A DNA stretch of 64,000 nt, taken from the NCBI GenBank assembly GCA_013398275.1, contig VZSE01002342.1:1343077-1407076 (forward strand). The letters run 5' to 3'. A program made the translations under genes and the position numbers. Positions 40,461 through 52,055 of the stretch are shown here, piece by piece. Each line of letters opens with the position of its first letter. The stretch's first letter is position 1. This DNA is from Promerops cafer. Its lineage: Eukaryota > Chordata > Aves > Passeriformes > Nectariniidae. The notes under the pieces are model-generated. The model ran no database searches. It was not told the DNA's origin and saw nothing but the letters and a program-made list of their open reading frames with translations.

Positions 40461-41458
40461 TCCTTCTGCCCCTTTACCCCTGCTCCAGTTTACTTCCACA
40501 GAGCAGAGCCCATTTTTCAAATGACTTTGCAGGAGCCTCACCACGTAGAAGCCTCAGAAAATGAAAGAAACAGGAATTCAACATCAATAGTCAATATTGC
40601 TGAATATTGAGAAGTGGCAGATTTAAGGTGCCTTAGAAAGCTGCACCAGATAAGGAAGTAAGGCTGCTGCAGGGAATTGCTGTCAAAGTGGTATCACACA
40701 GGCACAAGCAAATCATGGTGATAATCCCAGACTGGCCTCTAAGGGGCAGTAATGTAGGAACAAATCAGAGCAGCCAAATGGAAAATTAATAAATAAATAA
40801 ATTTTTAGGCAGAAAGAGGTTTACATGGGAGGGCCATTAAAGGCCAGAAAAAGCCCAGAAGAAAACTAGTACCAAAAGTCCAAATGGTTCATTGCCATTC
40901 AGAAACACTGGAAAACGTACACCAGAAATTATTGTCCTCTGGTTCTCTGAAGGGGAAGAATATCTAGATTAGACACACTTCATGAAGGAATTATCATATG
41001 GACCTTCAAATCAAGTGCTGATATGTTCTTTACAAGCAGAACTTCCAGTGCAAAGACTGACAATTGGCTGTAGTGTGGGGTTTGTCTCTTTTATAGACAG
41101 CAAGGAGAAAATAGCATTGCTGAAATCCTGAACTATTATTTTAAAAAACTGAGCTTAGCTGTACAGAATGATCAGTAATGCTTGAAAAGATTTAGAAACT
41201 TGATGAGAGAACGAACTAATGCCAAGTCCACTGAGAGACTGTACTCCCTCCCAAATTACATCTGATTTATAGAAGATTTTTATAAGAAATAGTTTTGTCT
41301 GAGACAAAGTACCTACCACTACACTACTGGGCAGACTAGAAGAGTTTTAATGGATTACCCTTTGAGAATGATCTCTATCCAGATATAAATCAAATTCTAA
41401 ACTCCATAAATCAAGTCTTCCATTGAGGTCATTATTTGAAGGACAATTTTGGCTGTGT
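40461..41458. other. noncoding stretch with short TAAA microsatellite
   Basis: The only defined structure is an AAAT/TAAA run of about four units at roughly 40785-40804. The adjoining sequence 40690-40780 has regulatory-looking words such as tgataatccc. No gene or named repeat was recognised. Confidence 0.6.
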
Positions 41459-41497
41459 TCTTGATAGCTGTACTTGATAGCTGTTCTTGATAGCTGT
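41459..41497. repeat. 13-bp tandem repeat, three copies
   Basis: The unit tcttgatagctgt occurs at 41459-41471 and 41485-41497, with the middle copy (41472-41484) differing only in its first base (acttgatagctgt). It is a compact minisatellite-like array. The 38th to 39th bases lead directly into a poly(T) tract at 41512-41523. Confidence 0.95.
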
Positions 41498-44400
41498 CCA
41501 CTTTTTAAATATTTTTTTTTTTTCCAGAATCCTTTTCAAAGTTTGGCTTGGACTAAGTTTTGTATTAAAAAGAGCCTGTTTACATGATTGTGTGTAAATA
41601 TACAGAATATCTTACTTTTAACAGTTGTTTGCTCTGAACCACAAATTCCAGGGCAAGACAGCTCTATTTAAGTAGGATATATATTCCCAGTTTCAAATTT
41701 CTTTGCAAGCTTCCAGTCAATATTCACTTTTCCATCAAAGGGGAAAAGTGACATAGAATAAAGGATCAACTGGTAAATCCCCCTTTCTTTTATCTGCCCC
41801 CACCTTCATAGGAGAATCTGATGAAATTGTATTCATACTGGGACCTGTTGGGGCAGTGAAGAAAAGTAGAGTCATGTCTGACTGTGCTGAAAATTACTTT
41901 GTGGTATAGGAAAGCTTCCTGTGATGCTTCCCAGGAAATCTAACCCGAATTGCTCTTCTGAAAGATGTTTTTAACATCACACAAACTGGCATTTGGTCAA
42001 AGCCCAGCTTTGCCCAGGAGACTCTCTGTCCTCGTTCTATCAAAATAGCAGGTAGGTTTTCAGAATGTATATTGTATAAGGACAGACATATGTTTAAACA
42101 TGCTTTGTTTATTCATCTGTATCCACAGATGCCACCAGCCAGGCAACCACTGGGCTTATGTTAGTGTTGCTACCTGATTTAAAAACACTGATCACCAACT
42201 TGCACAGGACACAAGCACACTGAGACAGGTCCACAGTATGGACTTCATTTTGATATCTGACAAAGATTAATGTTCATTAATTAATGCCAGAGTTCAGAGG
42301 AAAAGTTATTCAGTGAAGATATTTACTTTTAGGTTGTTTCCTAGAACTAAATATCAGAGCAAAAGAAGGAAGGTGAAAAGTCCAAAGCTAAAAAAAAAGT
42401 CCAAACAGTTACTTTTTCCCAGGAATAAAACCGACCATATCTTTGGGATATTGAACTGTTGTTTGTACAATCAGTGAAGAAATAGCTATCAATATTGACC
42501 TGTAAGAGCATCATTAGAGTTCAGGTCTAACACTCTTAAACCAGCTGATATCTAGAGTTCAGAGAATCCTTTATGGGCGACATCCATTCATTGACTCATG
42601 ATTTGCTTTGTGATTAGATTTATACTTCTACTTTGGAGAAAGAAAGCTGGGATCTTTCAGAAACAGAGGGCTGACAAACAGTATTAATTATAGTAGTGAG
42701 TCCCTCAGATCAAGCCCTGCCAAAGGCCAGCATAGTGGGTAAAATACTCCAGAAGCATAAAATAACATTTTCTGCAGCAAGTCACTGCCCTGTCATCATA
42801 AATCTCAAAGATCTTTTAACCTTTGGGATATATTACTTTCACAAAAAATAGGAATAGAGTTGCTTAACTTAACTTCTCAGAGAATGAAGTGTGAGTATGG
42901 AGACAATTTCTTCCAAGAGCTTCACGCAAAATATTTTATGGATTACTTTTCCTAATTCCTATTCCTAAATTATTGTAAATGCAGCAGTCTGTCAATTGCA
43001 ATTACTGAGAGTGAGAGATGACCAGTAGGTCACTGTTACCAGATATCCTAAACATGTCAGCTTTCATTATTGTATCTTAATATCATCCCGTCTCCAATTG
43101 CTATTTGCATTTGCACACACTGGTGCCTGTTGCTTTTTTGGGTGGAATTCCTAGTTATTGAGCTGGACTAATTTATAGCTAGGCATGAAAACACATTCTT
43201 GAAAGCAGTAGGGCAATTGGTGAAAGCTATTGTTTGGGTTAAAGCATAATTGAATGCCTAAGCTACATTAGACTTGTCCCTTATTTCTCAAAGCCTTGAT
43301 GTCCCCAGTCCCTCTCAATACTCTTGTGATTTGGGATCCAGTGCCAAAGCCTGATGTTGTGTTGCTGTGTTCTTACAAACTGGTACAGAAAGCAGATTGG
43401 GCCTTGATTTTGGTCAGGTTTTCACAAAGGGATTACTCTTTCAGGAAGTGTGAGTCCATGTGCCCAGTGATGACCTCTCACTGCAGCTGCTGTGTGTCTT
43501 AGGGAGAACGGGAGTCAAATAAGACAAACTTCTGTCCTTCTTCCTCTCTCTCCCAGAGCTGCCTGGCTCGGCGGCTTGCCAGGATCCACAGCTGGGGTCA
43601 GATAGGGAGAGCAACTGAGGTCCAAGGTCAGACTATAGGGCTAGTGGGAGACGTTTGCTGGGGCCTGGAGGGGAGAGGAGATGGGGAATGTAATGAGCTC
43701 AGAGAATGGGGATCTTGACAGAAAAATGCACTGAGGGCAAGGAGATGAATGAACATGGGCTCTCAAAGAACAGGGGAGTTTTCTTTTTTCTGCAGAAGCC
43801 AGAGCCCATTTTGCTATCAAGCTATACAAACATAAGCTAGAAGTAGAGTGAAAATACATTTACCGAGTGCAAGCAATTGAATTAGAGAATACAATGGAAA
43901 TTAATTCACCAGCAGCTGTCCTAAAATAACCAGAAGTCAGTTTATCTTTGCCACAGGCCATCACATGGGAAAACTTCCTCTTTGGTTTCTAAAATGTTGT
44001 ACTATGGGGGAAAAAAAGATGCATCCACTGGGTTTTTGTAGTTTCTGATGTTTTATGCCAGACCAAGTTGTGACTACACCCAGTGTCTGCATTTCCAATA
44101 GTCAGCTTTGAGAGAATGCAGGTAAGCTGCTCCTCAGGTTGGGAAAGCTGGCAAAAGAAGGCTCCGAACTGGGCAGAAATCTTCAGATATCTTCTGTGGT
44201 AGGAAAAATATCAGGCTAGCATGGGTAAGAGCTATTTCTAATAAAAAATGTACCAGGAAGTGTAAACAGAAAGGTTCTTTGGATTACTGAAATACTTTAA
44301 TTGATAACACAGTTAACAAAGAGGCAACTCCACAGGGATGCTCAGATGCAGTCAAGATGGGCTTCTTACAAAGTTAAGTCAACATGGCACAGAAAAAAAG

Positions 44401-44820
44401 CAGTCTCCAAGCCCTGGGGCTGAGGCCATTCCAGGCCACCGCACTCTCCACAGGGAATCTTTTTGCAGTGGCATTTTGCCATGTGTCAGCCCTTTGTTTC
44501 ATCATCTTCCAGTAGCCTCTGTGCTCCTCAGTTGCTCTGCCTGGACATCTACCTACAGCAGCGTTTGCTAAGCAAAGGCCAGTGGTGAGAATGGCAGTCA
44601 GGAGGTGGGCAAGGGGAAAAGAAAAAGTGTGGATTCAGGGAAAGAGGTTGGGAGCCAAGGGAGGTGCTGTGATCAAAAACCAGAGAAACCAAAGGAAGAG
44701 CAGGCTCACTGCAAGACAAAACTTGAGGTACAAGGTGGCATCCCTAAGTGGGACCTGTCCCTTGCTGAGAGAGGCCCAGGGACCTGACCAAGAGAAGAAA
44801 GACCGAAAGACAGGAGACGT
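41498..44820. other. noncoding stretch, no gene recognised
   Basis: A 12-T run at 41512-41523 ends in CCAG and so resembles a splice acceptor, but the sequence after it closes quickly in two frames and gives no known peptide. The rest is ordinary AT-rich noncoding sequence, with a purine-rich patch near 43660-43700. No repeat family was recognised. Confidence 0.65.
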
Positions 44821-44990
44821 GAAAAGGGACATGCGAGCACAAGACTCAGCAGCACACGCTGGGCAAGGCATCACGTCTAGCACCTGTACCCAATAAGCTG
44901 AGCAGGGGTGGGGAGGCGCTGCTGCGCGCAGTCGCTCAGGACACAGCGCGGCGGTCGCCTGCGCCTTCATTGCCTGAGGGAGCCGAGAGG
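44821..44990. promoter_or_regulatory. small CpG-rich patch, possible promoter remnant
   Basis: Between about 44911 and 44990 I count roughly ten CpG dinucleotides (gcgct, gcgcgc, gtcgct, gcgcggcggtcgcc, gcgcc, gccg), close to the number expected from C and G content, whereas neighbouring kilobases are CpG-depleted. On the minus strand an ATG at 44970 opens a 111-codon frame (to 44635) whose start reads MKAQATAALCPERLRAAA, in a fair Kozak context. The patch is shorter than a formal CpG island and has no TATA box. It may be a promoter, a first exon of an unrecognised transcript, or a methylation-protected oddity. Confidence 0.25.
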
Positions 44991-47900
44991 GGAGAACTGC
45001 ACCTTAGACACCTTTCTGGGAAGGGCATTTGCTGTTATGAAATATAGCAGCTCTTCTTCAAAAGCAGTATAATCCCCTATTTGCTACAAGGCATGAGAAG
45101 AACTGGGCTTAGCACCACTCCCTGCTTAGATTTGAGCTAACAGTGAAAAAGAAAGAATTCTCAAAAAGCAGCTTTGAAGCCTGTTTTTTTTTTTCCACCT
45201 CTGGCCCCATATGCCCAACATGTGCTGGGCAGTTGCAAGTGTGCCCTGCGTTTGCACAGCTGTGAGCCCTGCAGTTTAGTGCTCCCACAGAAAGATTTGA
45301 CTCACACAAACAAACAACATACCTTTGGTGTGTGTTATTAAGGAAGAAAGGCACTTTTGTTTGGTATAAAGAAATGAGTCAGGTTTCTTTACTACTTTCT
45401 TCTTATGTGATTAGATAGAGAAGATGACAAAAAAAAATTTCCAGCAAAAAGAATTCCCAGTTTCTACAATTATTCTGCAATTATTTTCTTTCAGGCAATC
45501 TCTCCCATATTAACAGTTTTCCTTTTGTATCTACAGCTGCTGCCCCCAGCCCACACCTCTTCTTCTTTGAGTTTTGTAATGACTGAACCCCAGGAGGTGG
45601 CTCAGGCATGACCATAAGCTCAGTTGATATCTGAGCCGTGTTACTGAAAGCTGCTCCAGAAAGAAGAGGCTCAGAAGAACAGATCCTCTGAGCCCTTATG
45701 TCACAAGGGGTATTACACATTCTGCACTCCTAAAAGCACAGGGGAGATGAGACTTTCAGATGTGTCAAAACAACCAACCTAGCCATCAATCTTTTCCTAC
45801 AAGGCTTGTACAACAGCCCGTTTGCCACGCATCCCTAAAGTGTGACTCTCCTGACATTGTAAAACCATCTGAGCTAAAATATGGGAAAGTCAGACGAAAT
45901 GTTACAGACAATAACATTCCTTATTTTTGCAAAACAGGCACGTTTTATGAATATGGATGTTTTACAGTGGTACAAGGGAAGCTGCCACTCACTGTCTGCA
46001 CTAGGCACTTTGAGCTCCTGGAATGCTTTCCCAGCAAAAGTAAGCTAATAACACACTATGAAGGACAAAACCGTGGTTGCATAAGAAAACACTTTGAATT
46101 GGAATTAAATGAAACCTGAGGTAAAACCAGCATTCAAGACATATCCTGCCTGAATCATTCACTCTGCTGTCTTTACAAGTGAGGAGATCAGCACAAAGCC
46201 AGCTCCATGAGTGGCTTCACCAAGTCCTTTTGCACAGCCCTCATGCACAAGGCCAGCTCTGTTGCTCAGTGTGGGGAGAGAAGGTCACAGCCCCCCTGCC
46301 TGTTCCTGCAGATGTCCTGGTGTTGTTCTTAGCTGAGGCCTTCCAGGAGGCTGTTAGTCTGTTCAGCCTTTTTGCCTGAGCCTAGAAACTCCTTGTGTCC
46401 TCTTTTCCCTGTATAATGCTGCCTTACTGCATCTGAACTGGGCTGGATCCTTGGCAAGTCTCTTCTCCCTATGCACACCATAGGAATTTCAGTAAACCTC
46501 TGTGCACTGATAGCTCCTTTCCTTTGATATACTGAGCTTTACAATGTCTAAAAGCACAGCACAGAGCCTCCTGCACTGTGTAACCAGTCACATGGACACA
46601 TTTGGGCAGAGGAGGGAAAATGCAAACAGCAAAACCCTGTCCCTCTTGAGTGAGGAGAGGGCCATGATTCTATTTCCTATTGACACATAAGAACTGCAAG
46701 AGGCAGCACAGGTCCTTGTCTGCAGCTCTGCATCCCTCCTAGTGCAAAATCACCTGGAAAAACTCCGTAAGCCTAAGAACTGACAAAACCTGAAGGAATG
46801 GGAAGAGGAGTGCCCCCATCAGGTGTTCCAATTGGTGTTTGTTCAGTGGAAAAGTCAGAGATAGAAAATATCCATTTATGCCACATGGGACTGACCAAGG
46901 ACTAGTGAAGCCCAGCCCAAGCACTGTCTGCTCTCCCTCCTGCTGGGTGCTTTGGGGCCTGGTTGACCAGTACACCCCTGACCAGGCCTTGTACCCATGG
47001 ATGAAGGCTCCTTGAGAGCCCAGTGCAGTGAGGCCCCTGCACAAGCAGGTCCTGCACATGCCCTGGGACAGCAGCAGGGAAGGGGATTAGGGTACACCTA
47101 TTCCCCACTGCACCTTCCATGTCCCATGGGACCACCACACCACACTTGACTCTTTTCCTTTGGAAAAGGGATGTCATTGTCAATGTTAAGTCTTACAAGA
47201 TGGTGCAGAATTTGATATTCGCCAAAGCCAACAATGGCAGAGTCTTATTGGTGCTATTTCTTTGCTTGCACTCCAGGACATCAGACACATCACCTTGGTG
47301 CATCATCTTGCAGATGAGAACACCCCAAAATAACAGTTGTCTCTACTGTAGGATTTGCTGGCATGCGTGAGGGCTAGCACCAGGTTTACACAGGGAATGC
47401 ATGCAGGAAACAGAGCAGCCCTGGAACTGCGGGGGAAAACAGGGCCTGTTTTTAACAGGATGCAGAGCAGCATGACAAATCACTAAGTGTGGTTTTATGG
47501 GCTTGTGTGCTTTATTGTGCTATTTTTCCCTAAGCTCCTGTCTTCAGATGTTGGCAGCAGGTGACAAGCCCTCTAGCCAGTTATAAAGAGACAACTGTGT
47601 GAGTACCACCATGCAGGGTGAAACCTCTTGCTCATCTTTAAACTGAAATGACAAGGAAGCTGAGATATGGGGGCAGAAAGCTCCAAGGTGGAAGGGCCAA
47701 CATAAGAAATAAGAAATGGCAGTGGTTCAGTGGAGGATGCTAACAATTTGGAGTGTTTTCCTTTGGAAGCAGTGAAATGAAGAAGTGATGACAAACAGAG
47801 ATAAGGGTAACCTATCAACATTCCTTGTAAAGCATATGGCCCTGTAAATGAGAGTTCACTGCCTGATAGCATCCATTATTGTACATTCTGTATGCTGTGG

Positions 47901-49110
47901 GACTTTTCAGCAGATGCTGCTGAATCAGCCTCTCCTACTCTGTGTTTTATTATATGGATTACAGCCTTCAAAGTTGTGAGCTGGCTTTCTTTAGATTTAA
48001 AAAAAAAAATGAAAAAAAAAGGCGATTGTCTGAGCTGTTTTCAAGTTGAGTTACAACTAGCATGACCCTGAGATCTTCAGACAAAGCATCCTGCCATTTA
48101 TTTACTTCTGAACTTCTCCCCAATTTATTTAAGACCAAACAAGTATGGAAAAACTGAAAAAGCACCACACTGGAAATCAACATCATGAGAGTTTGAAACC
48201 TGTGTAACACTTCCAGAAAAATCCTTTGCTATTAGCCATGGTTTGCTGGAAAATACACAGCAAAGCCTGGCAGGGGCTGGGGGTCTCCAGCTCACAGAGC
48301 CCTTTCCCCACACTTTTCTGTCTGTTGACATTAAGTTCAAAGGCGGGTCTCTGGGAGACCTGTTTTGTCAGATGGGGTGTGTGTCTGCTGGGACACGTGG
48401 TTGATAACTGGTGTGTTGGCCCCACGCACAGCATCATGGAATGCTCTGGAAAGGGACTGTGCAGCCTTGTACTCCTTATTTATTTACACAGTAGCTCATG
48501 GAGATTTAAATGAAAAAAGAAAGATTCGCAAGCCCAGAGCACAGTGCCACCAAAAGTGTTCTGGTGCCAAAAAAGACTGAGTAGTTAAGCATGTCAGATT
48601 CTGGATTTCTGTGTGCAGGTCAGCTAAAAAAGTCCCTTTTTTTCCCCAGTTTTCAAAGTAGGCATCTGTTCTAGTTTTGTTATTATTTTTCACTTGATTT
48701 ACCAGCAAGCTACCCCAGTGTCAAAGCCTATACAAAACAGTAGCCAGCAGTCTGACAAGGCCACCTTCAACATGCTAGGTGTCACTTTGAAAATAAACAC
48801 CATACTTTTGAAGCAAAACTGAGTTTCCTGGTAGTAAGCCACATTTCCCAGCCATCTCTTGCTCTTCCCAGGAGGTAGTAATTGAGGTTTGGAGCAACCA
48901 TGCCCTGCTGGGGCTGAGATGCAGCCAAGCAGTCACAGAGAGGAAGATGGGGTAGAGGGACAGGCAGAAGGGGTCCAGGAAGGATCCATCTCCCCTAATC
49001 ACCTCTGGTAGGGATGGCTCACAGCAGCACACACCATCACTGAGGGGAGGGAAATGCATCCCATTTCAGCTGAAGATTTGCTTCCTCCTTGGAGGACCTA
49101 GCTCATTAAA
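44991..49110. other. noncoding stretch, no gene recognised
   Basis: A 119-codon plus frame at 45760-46119 has a balanced composition but no recognisable domain; the frame closes with TGA just upstream of its ATG. Poly(T) at 45184-45194 and poly(A) around 47999-48009 are simple runs. Overlapping frames at 46739-47183 and 48125-48580 lie on opposite strands and look like shadows of GC-richer noncoding sequence. Confidence 0.6.
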
Positions 49111-49185
49111 TTAAGTGGGCTGTTTTCTGTAATTTATTCCTAGTCTGCAATAGAATATATCTCCATTATGTGACAGCCCACTTAA
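49111..49185. repeat. inverted repeat with 13-bp perfect arms and TTAA ends
   Basis: The left arm ttaagtgggctgt (49111-49123) is exactly complementary to the right arm acagcccacttaa (49173-49185), separated by 49 bases. Both outer ends are TTAA, the target sequence duplicated by piggyBac-type transposons, so the structure could be a tiny nonautonomous element with 9-bp terminal repeats GTGGGCTGT. It could also be a hairpin-forming RNA locus or chance. The inner arms pair only weakly. Confidence 0.45.
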
Positions 49186-49458
49186 GATATACAACAAAAT
49201 TTTGAGGCCTTAATTAGAAAAAATCGAATCAACTTGCTTTTAAGAACTTTTGAAAACAAGTATATCAAGAGGTTCCCACTATTTTCTTTACAATGCTAAA
49301 GTGTTTTCCTTTCTAGGAAAAATTTGCTTTTGCTATCTTTGCATACTCTGTGTTTGCTAAAGTAAGAATTTTTCTCTTAGCATACATACAGTTTCCCAAG
49401 TTGTACTTCCCTGACTCCAATCAGAAGAGTCTGCAAAACACTTTAAATCAAGGTAACA

Positions 49459-49597
49459 GGACTCAAGTTATTTGAAAACACCAAAGTGAAAGTGAAACAC
49501 CATCAAAAAAGTTATTTGGACTCAAGTTATTAAAGTTATTAAAGGACTCAAGTTATTTGAAACACCAAAGTGAAAGATGAAAGTGCCATCAAAAAAA
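49459..49597. repeat. local direct duplication of a ~52-bp unit
   Basis: The segment 49459-49510 (beginning ggactcaagttatttgaaa and ending catcaaaaaa) recurs at 49544-49597 with a few indels. A third partial copy of its first 14 bases (ggactcaagttatt) lies between them at 49518-49531, followed by short ttaaagttattaaag reiterations. The 85-bp offset and near-identity suggest a recent slippage or tandem duplication. Confidence 0.9.
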
Positions 49598-50799
49598 TGT
49601 GTGAAAATACAAAAATATGATGAAAATACTGAATGAAATATATAATATGCAGAAAAAAAATCCCATTGAAGTAACAAGAAATCTGAAATTGCTCAAGTAA
49701 CTTTTTCAAATAAGGCAATGAAATCAGCTTTCCATTAAATCATGAGCTTTTTGTTTAAGTGAAATATTTCTTTAAGAAGAGCAAGAAGCCAAGCTGGGTG
49801 GAAGATCTGTTTTCCCTCTTTAATTAATCCCTGTCTCAAACTTTGAAGACCTTTCTGCCCACTGTTTTAAAGCAACATAATTTATTTTGAGTACTAGGGA
49901 TCCATTTAGTGGTGTCCACAGTCATTCAACTCTTTCTGCAAAGTCAGTATCCCCCCACCCTTGATAAGACTGGCAGATTTCAGTCCAAACTATCACTGTT
50001 AAAAGTCTTCACAAACATCAGTCTGGCCTTGAGTGAAGAGAAATCTGTAGGAACTTTTGGGCAGGATGGCATGGAGCTTAAGAAAATATTGGAGGCAGAT
50101 TTACACGCTGCTTGGTTTCTATCTTCTTGCAGGGCAGAATTTACAAAGCTGTTGCAATGCTGCGATTGCTTTGTCATCTCAGATGAATTATCAAAAGCAC
50201 TTGGCTACTCCTAAGGCATAAGGGTGGTTTTCTGCAAAGTGTTCACATGCAAGCTTGTAAGAAAGTTATCTATTTATTTCAGTGGGAAAAAAAAATTGAC
50301 TGGAGTCATAAAACTAGTAATGCAGTTAATCATGATATTAAATCTCAAGTGAGAATGTGTTTCATAAAAGAAAACATATTCCAAACACAACAAAATTTAC
50401 AGTTTGGAAGAAGCACTCTATCATTAAGAAGCCCTCTTAGTATAGTCATTTTCCCATTAAATGAAAGATTTTGATGGGAAAACCAAGCACACAAATGCAG
50501 TAACTTGACTTTACAAGGTATGGCACAAATTAAATGGAGCATTTAACTCTGAACATGCAATTTTTATTACAGTGGTGCACAGAAAGTCACATTTCATAAA
50601 TACAGGATTGTTAGAACTACCTTGGAAAAGGGACACTTCACAAGTTATTTGCTTCTAGCTTTCCACAGTAATGAACAACTAACAGCTCAATAGCTGCTGT
50701 TAAAACATCTTTTCCTTGGACTTACTCTACAACTGGATTAAGCCCAGCTGACCTGACTCTGAAAGTGAGGCTTAAAGAGTTTTTTATTTTTACCCAGTC
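49598..50799. other. noncoding stretch, no gene recognised
   Basis: A 101-codon plus frame at 49909-50214 has no recognisable domain, and a minus-strand frame overlaps it. The rest is AT-rich and featureless. Confidence 0.6.
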
Positions 50800-50846
50800 T
50801 TTTAGTTACTGGTAGTATTTAGTATTTTAGTTACTGGTAACTAAAA
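50800..50846. repeat. 22-bp perfect palindrome with adjacent 15-bp direct repeat
   Basis: The word ttttagttactggta occurs at 50800-50814 and again at 50825-50839. The second copy runs into gtaactaaaa, forming a perfect inverted repeat of 10-bp arms (ttttagttac / gtaactaaaa) around a TG spacer at 50825-50846. The combination is typical of template-switching or slippage mutations. No protein-binding role is asserted. Confidence 0.95.
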
Positions 50847-51336
50847 CTGATGAGAAAAATATAATCAAAACCAAGTTTTGCTGAGTATTTTGTAGATATC
50901 ATGAAAGACATATCTCCCACTGTGTTTTTAAGAACTTATTTCAGAAGTAGCATTTCAGCACTTTATCAAAAACAGTTGGATGTTTCACTGGTTTTGGTTT
51001 CATTTTTTTTCAACTGGGTGTTGAACGCCAACATTTGCTACTCAGTTTTTTCCAAACATTTGAATTAAATTGATATAAAGCAGAAAACTGCAGATAAACC
51101 CTCAATTCAATGTAATTTAACACCGGTTTCTCTCTGGTTTTAGCCTGATACTTTTACGTTGCAGAAAACTGGCCAAGACCTACAAGTGGACAAGAGAGGG
51201 AGCTCTTTTGCTGCATCATCTCTGCAGAAGTGTGCTTGCTTTCCTTAAAATTCAAAACTGTTTCCAGGATTTCATAACACAGGAAACAGAAGTTATTTGT
51301 TCTGCAGAAGATTAAATATTGAGCAATGTTGTTACC

Positions 51337-51353
51337 AAAAAAAAAAAAAAAAA
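51337..51353. repeat. poly(A) run, 17 A
   Basis: An uninterrupted run of 17 adenines, followed about 150 bases later by another run of 13 A. The pair flanks A-rich sequence, but no retrogene body or target-site duplication could be recognised. Confidence 0.95.
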
Positions 51354-51505
51354 GTCAAATAAAAAATCCTCACAACAACCCAAACCTCAACAAAACCAAA
51401 CAAGTTCCATTTGCCTTTGCTCCCAAACTGTTACTCTTTTTAAAGTCACCTTTTCATATTGAGTTGGAGGCCCTTCCCTACCCCTTTCTAAAGTGTGGAG
51501 ACTGG

Positions 51506-51518
51506 AAAAAAAAAAAAA
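51506..51518. repeat. poly(A) run, 13 A
   Basis: A simple homopolymer of 13 adenines. On the minus strand it is a poly(T) lying just beyond an AATAAA signal (complement at about 51538-51546), so it does not serve as the poly(A) tail of a minus-strand retrocopy. Confidence 0.95.
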
Positions 51519-51599
51519 TAATCTTTTCTAAGGCTTTATTGCAATAAATGAAGAAACCTGAAGGCTCTTCTTTTCCCTGAACACCCCTGGATTGCCCAG

Positions 51600-52055
51600 C
51601 CGAAAGGCTGAGAGGTTCCTGCTGCATCGCACTGCTGCTTGACCGCAGTTCCCAGGCTTCACCTGCCCTGGTGTCAGAGCAGCAGCTCCGCTGCACCCAT
51701 AGAGATCTCATTGCAAGCGCAGCAGCTTGAAGCGCCAGAGCCGAGGTGCTCCAGCAGTTCTGTCGCCGGGGACTCATGTGCTCCATGCGCTCCCTAAGCG
51801 AGCCACGTCAGCACATCCCCTGCCCGGACAGACAGCCAGGACACGGCTCAGGCGCCCGCAGCATCCCATGGGGATTGGGCGAGTTCAGGCGCTGCTCAGC
51901 ATCGCTGGTGTGCCAGACCTCGGGTAAAACACTTCTGCGAGTGGCTGCTGCTGCCTGCCTTTGGGAAGGCACAACACCACTGCTGCCACCCGAGAGAGGG
52001 CAGAGCGGGAGCAGCGACACCCCACATCTCCCCCCGGCGCCTCTTCAGTTCTGGG
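51600..52055. promoter_or_regulatory. CpG-island-like GC-rich segment, candidate promoter
   Basis: I count about 26 CpG in roughly 450 bases with G+C near 60 percent, an observed/expected ratio of about 0.6-0.65 by hand count, while flanking DNA is AT-rich and CpG-poor. This meets the classical CpG-island thresholds marginally. Frames run through it on both strands (51746-52060 plus; 51478-51786 and 51896-52432 minus), as expected for GC-rich DNA, and none resembles a known protein. A TATAAAG word at 52071-52077 on plus lies just outside, and a minus-strand AATAAA sits near 51540. It could be the first exon or promoter of an unrecognised gene or lncRNA. Direction is undetermined. Confidence 0.4.

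Noticed and set aside
43655..43725. G-rich patch considered as a G-quadruplex
   Set aside because: The G runs are separated by loops longer than the canonical 1-7 bases, so it does not meet the usual quadruplex pattern.
45760..46119. 119-codon plus frame with balanced composition
   Set aside because: It looks superficially protein-like, but I recognise no domain. An in-frame TGA lies four codons upstream and there is no nearby promoter or splice evidence.
46420..46510. Possible MIR-like SINE fragment ('ccttggcaagtct...aaacctctgtg')
   Set aside because: Only scattered words match the MIR core. The order and spacing are not convincing without an alignment.
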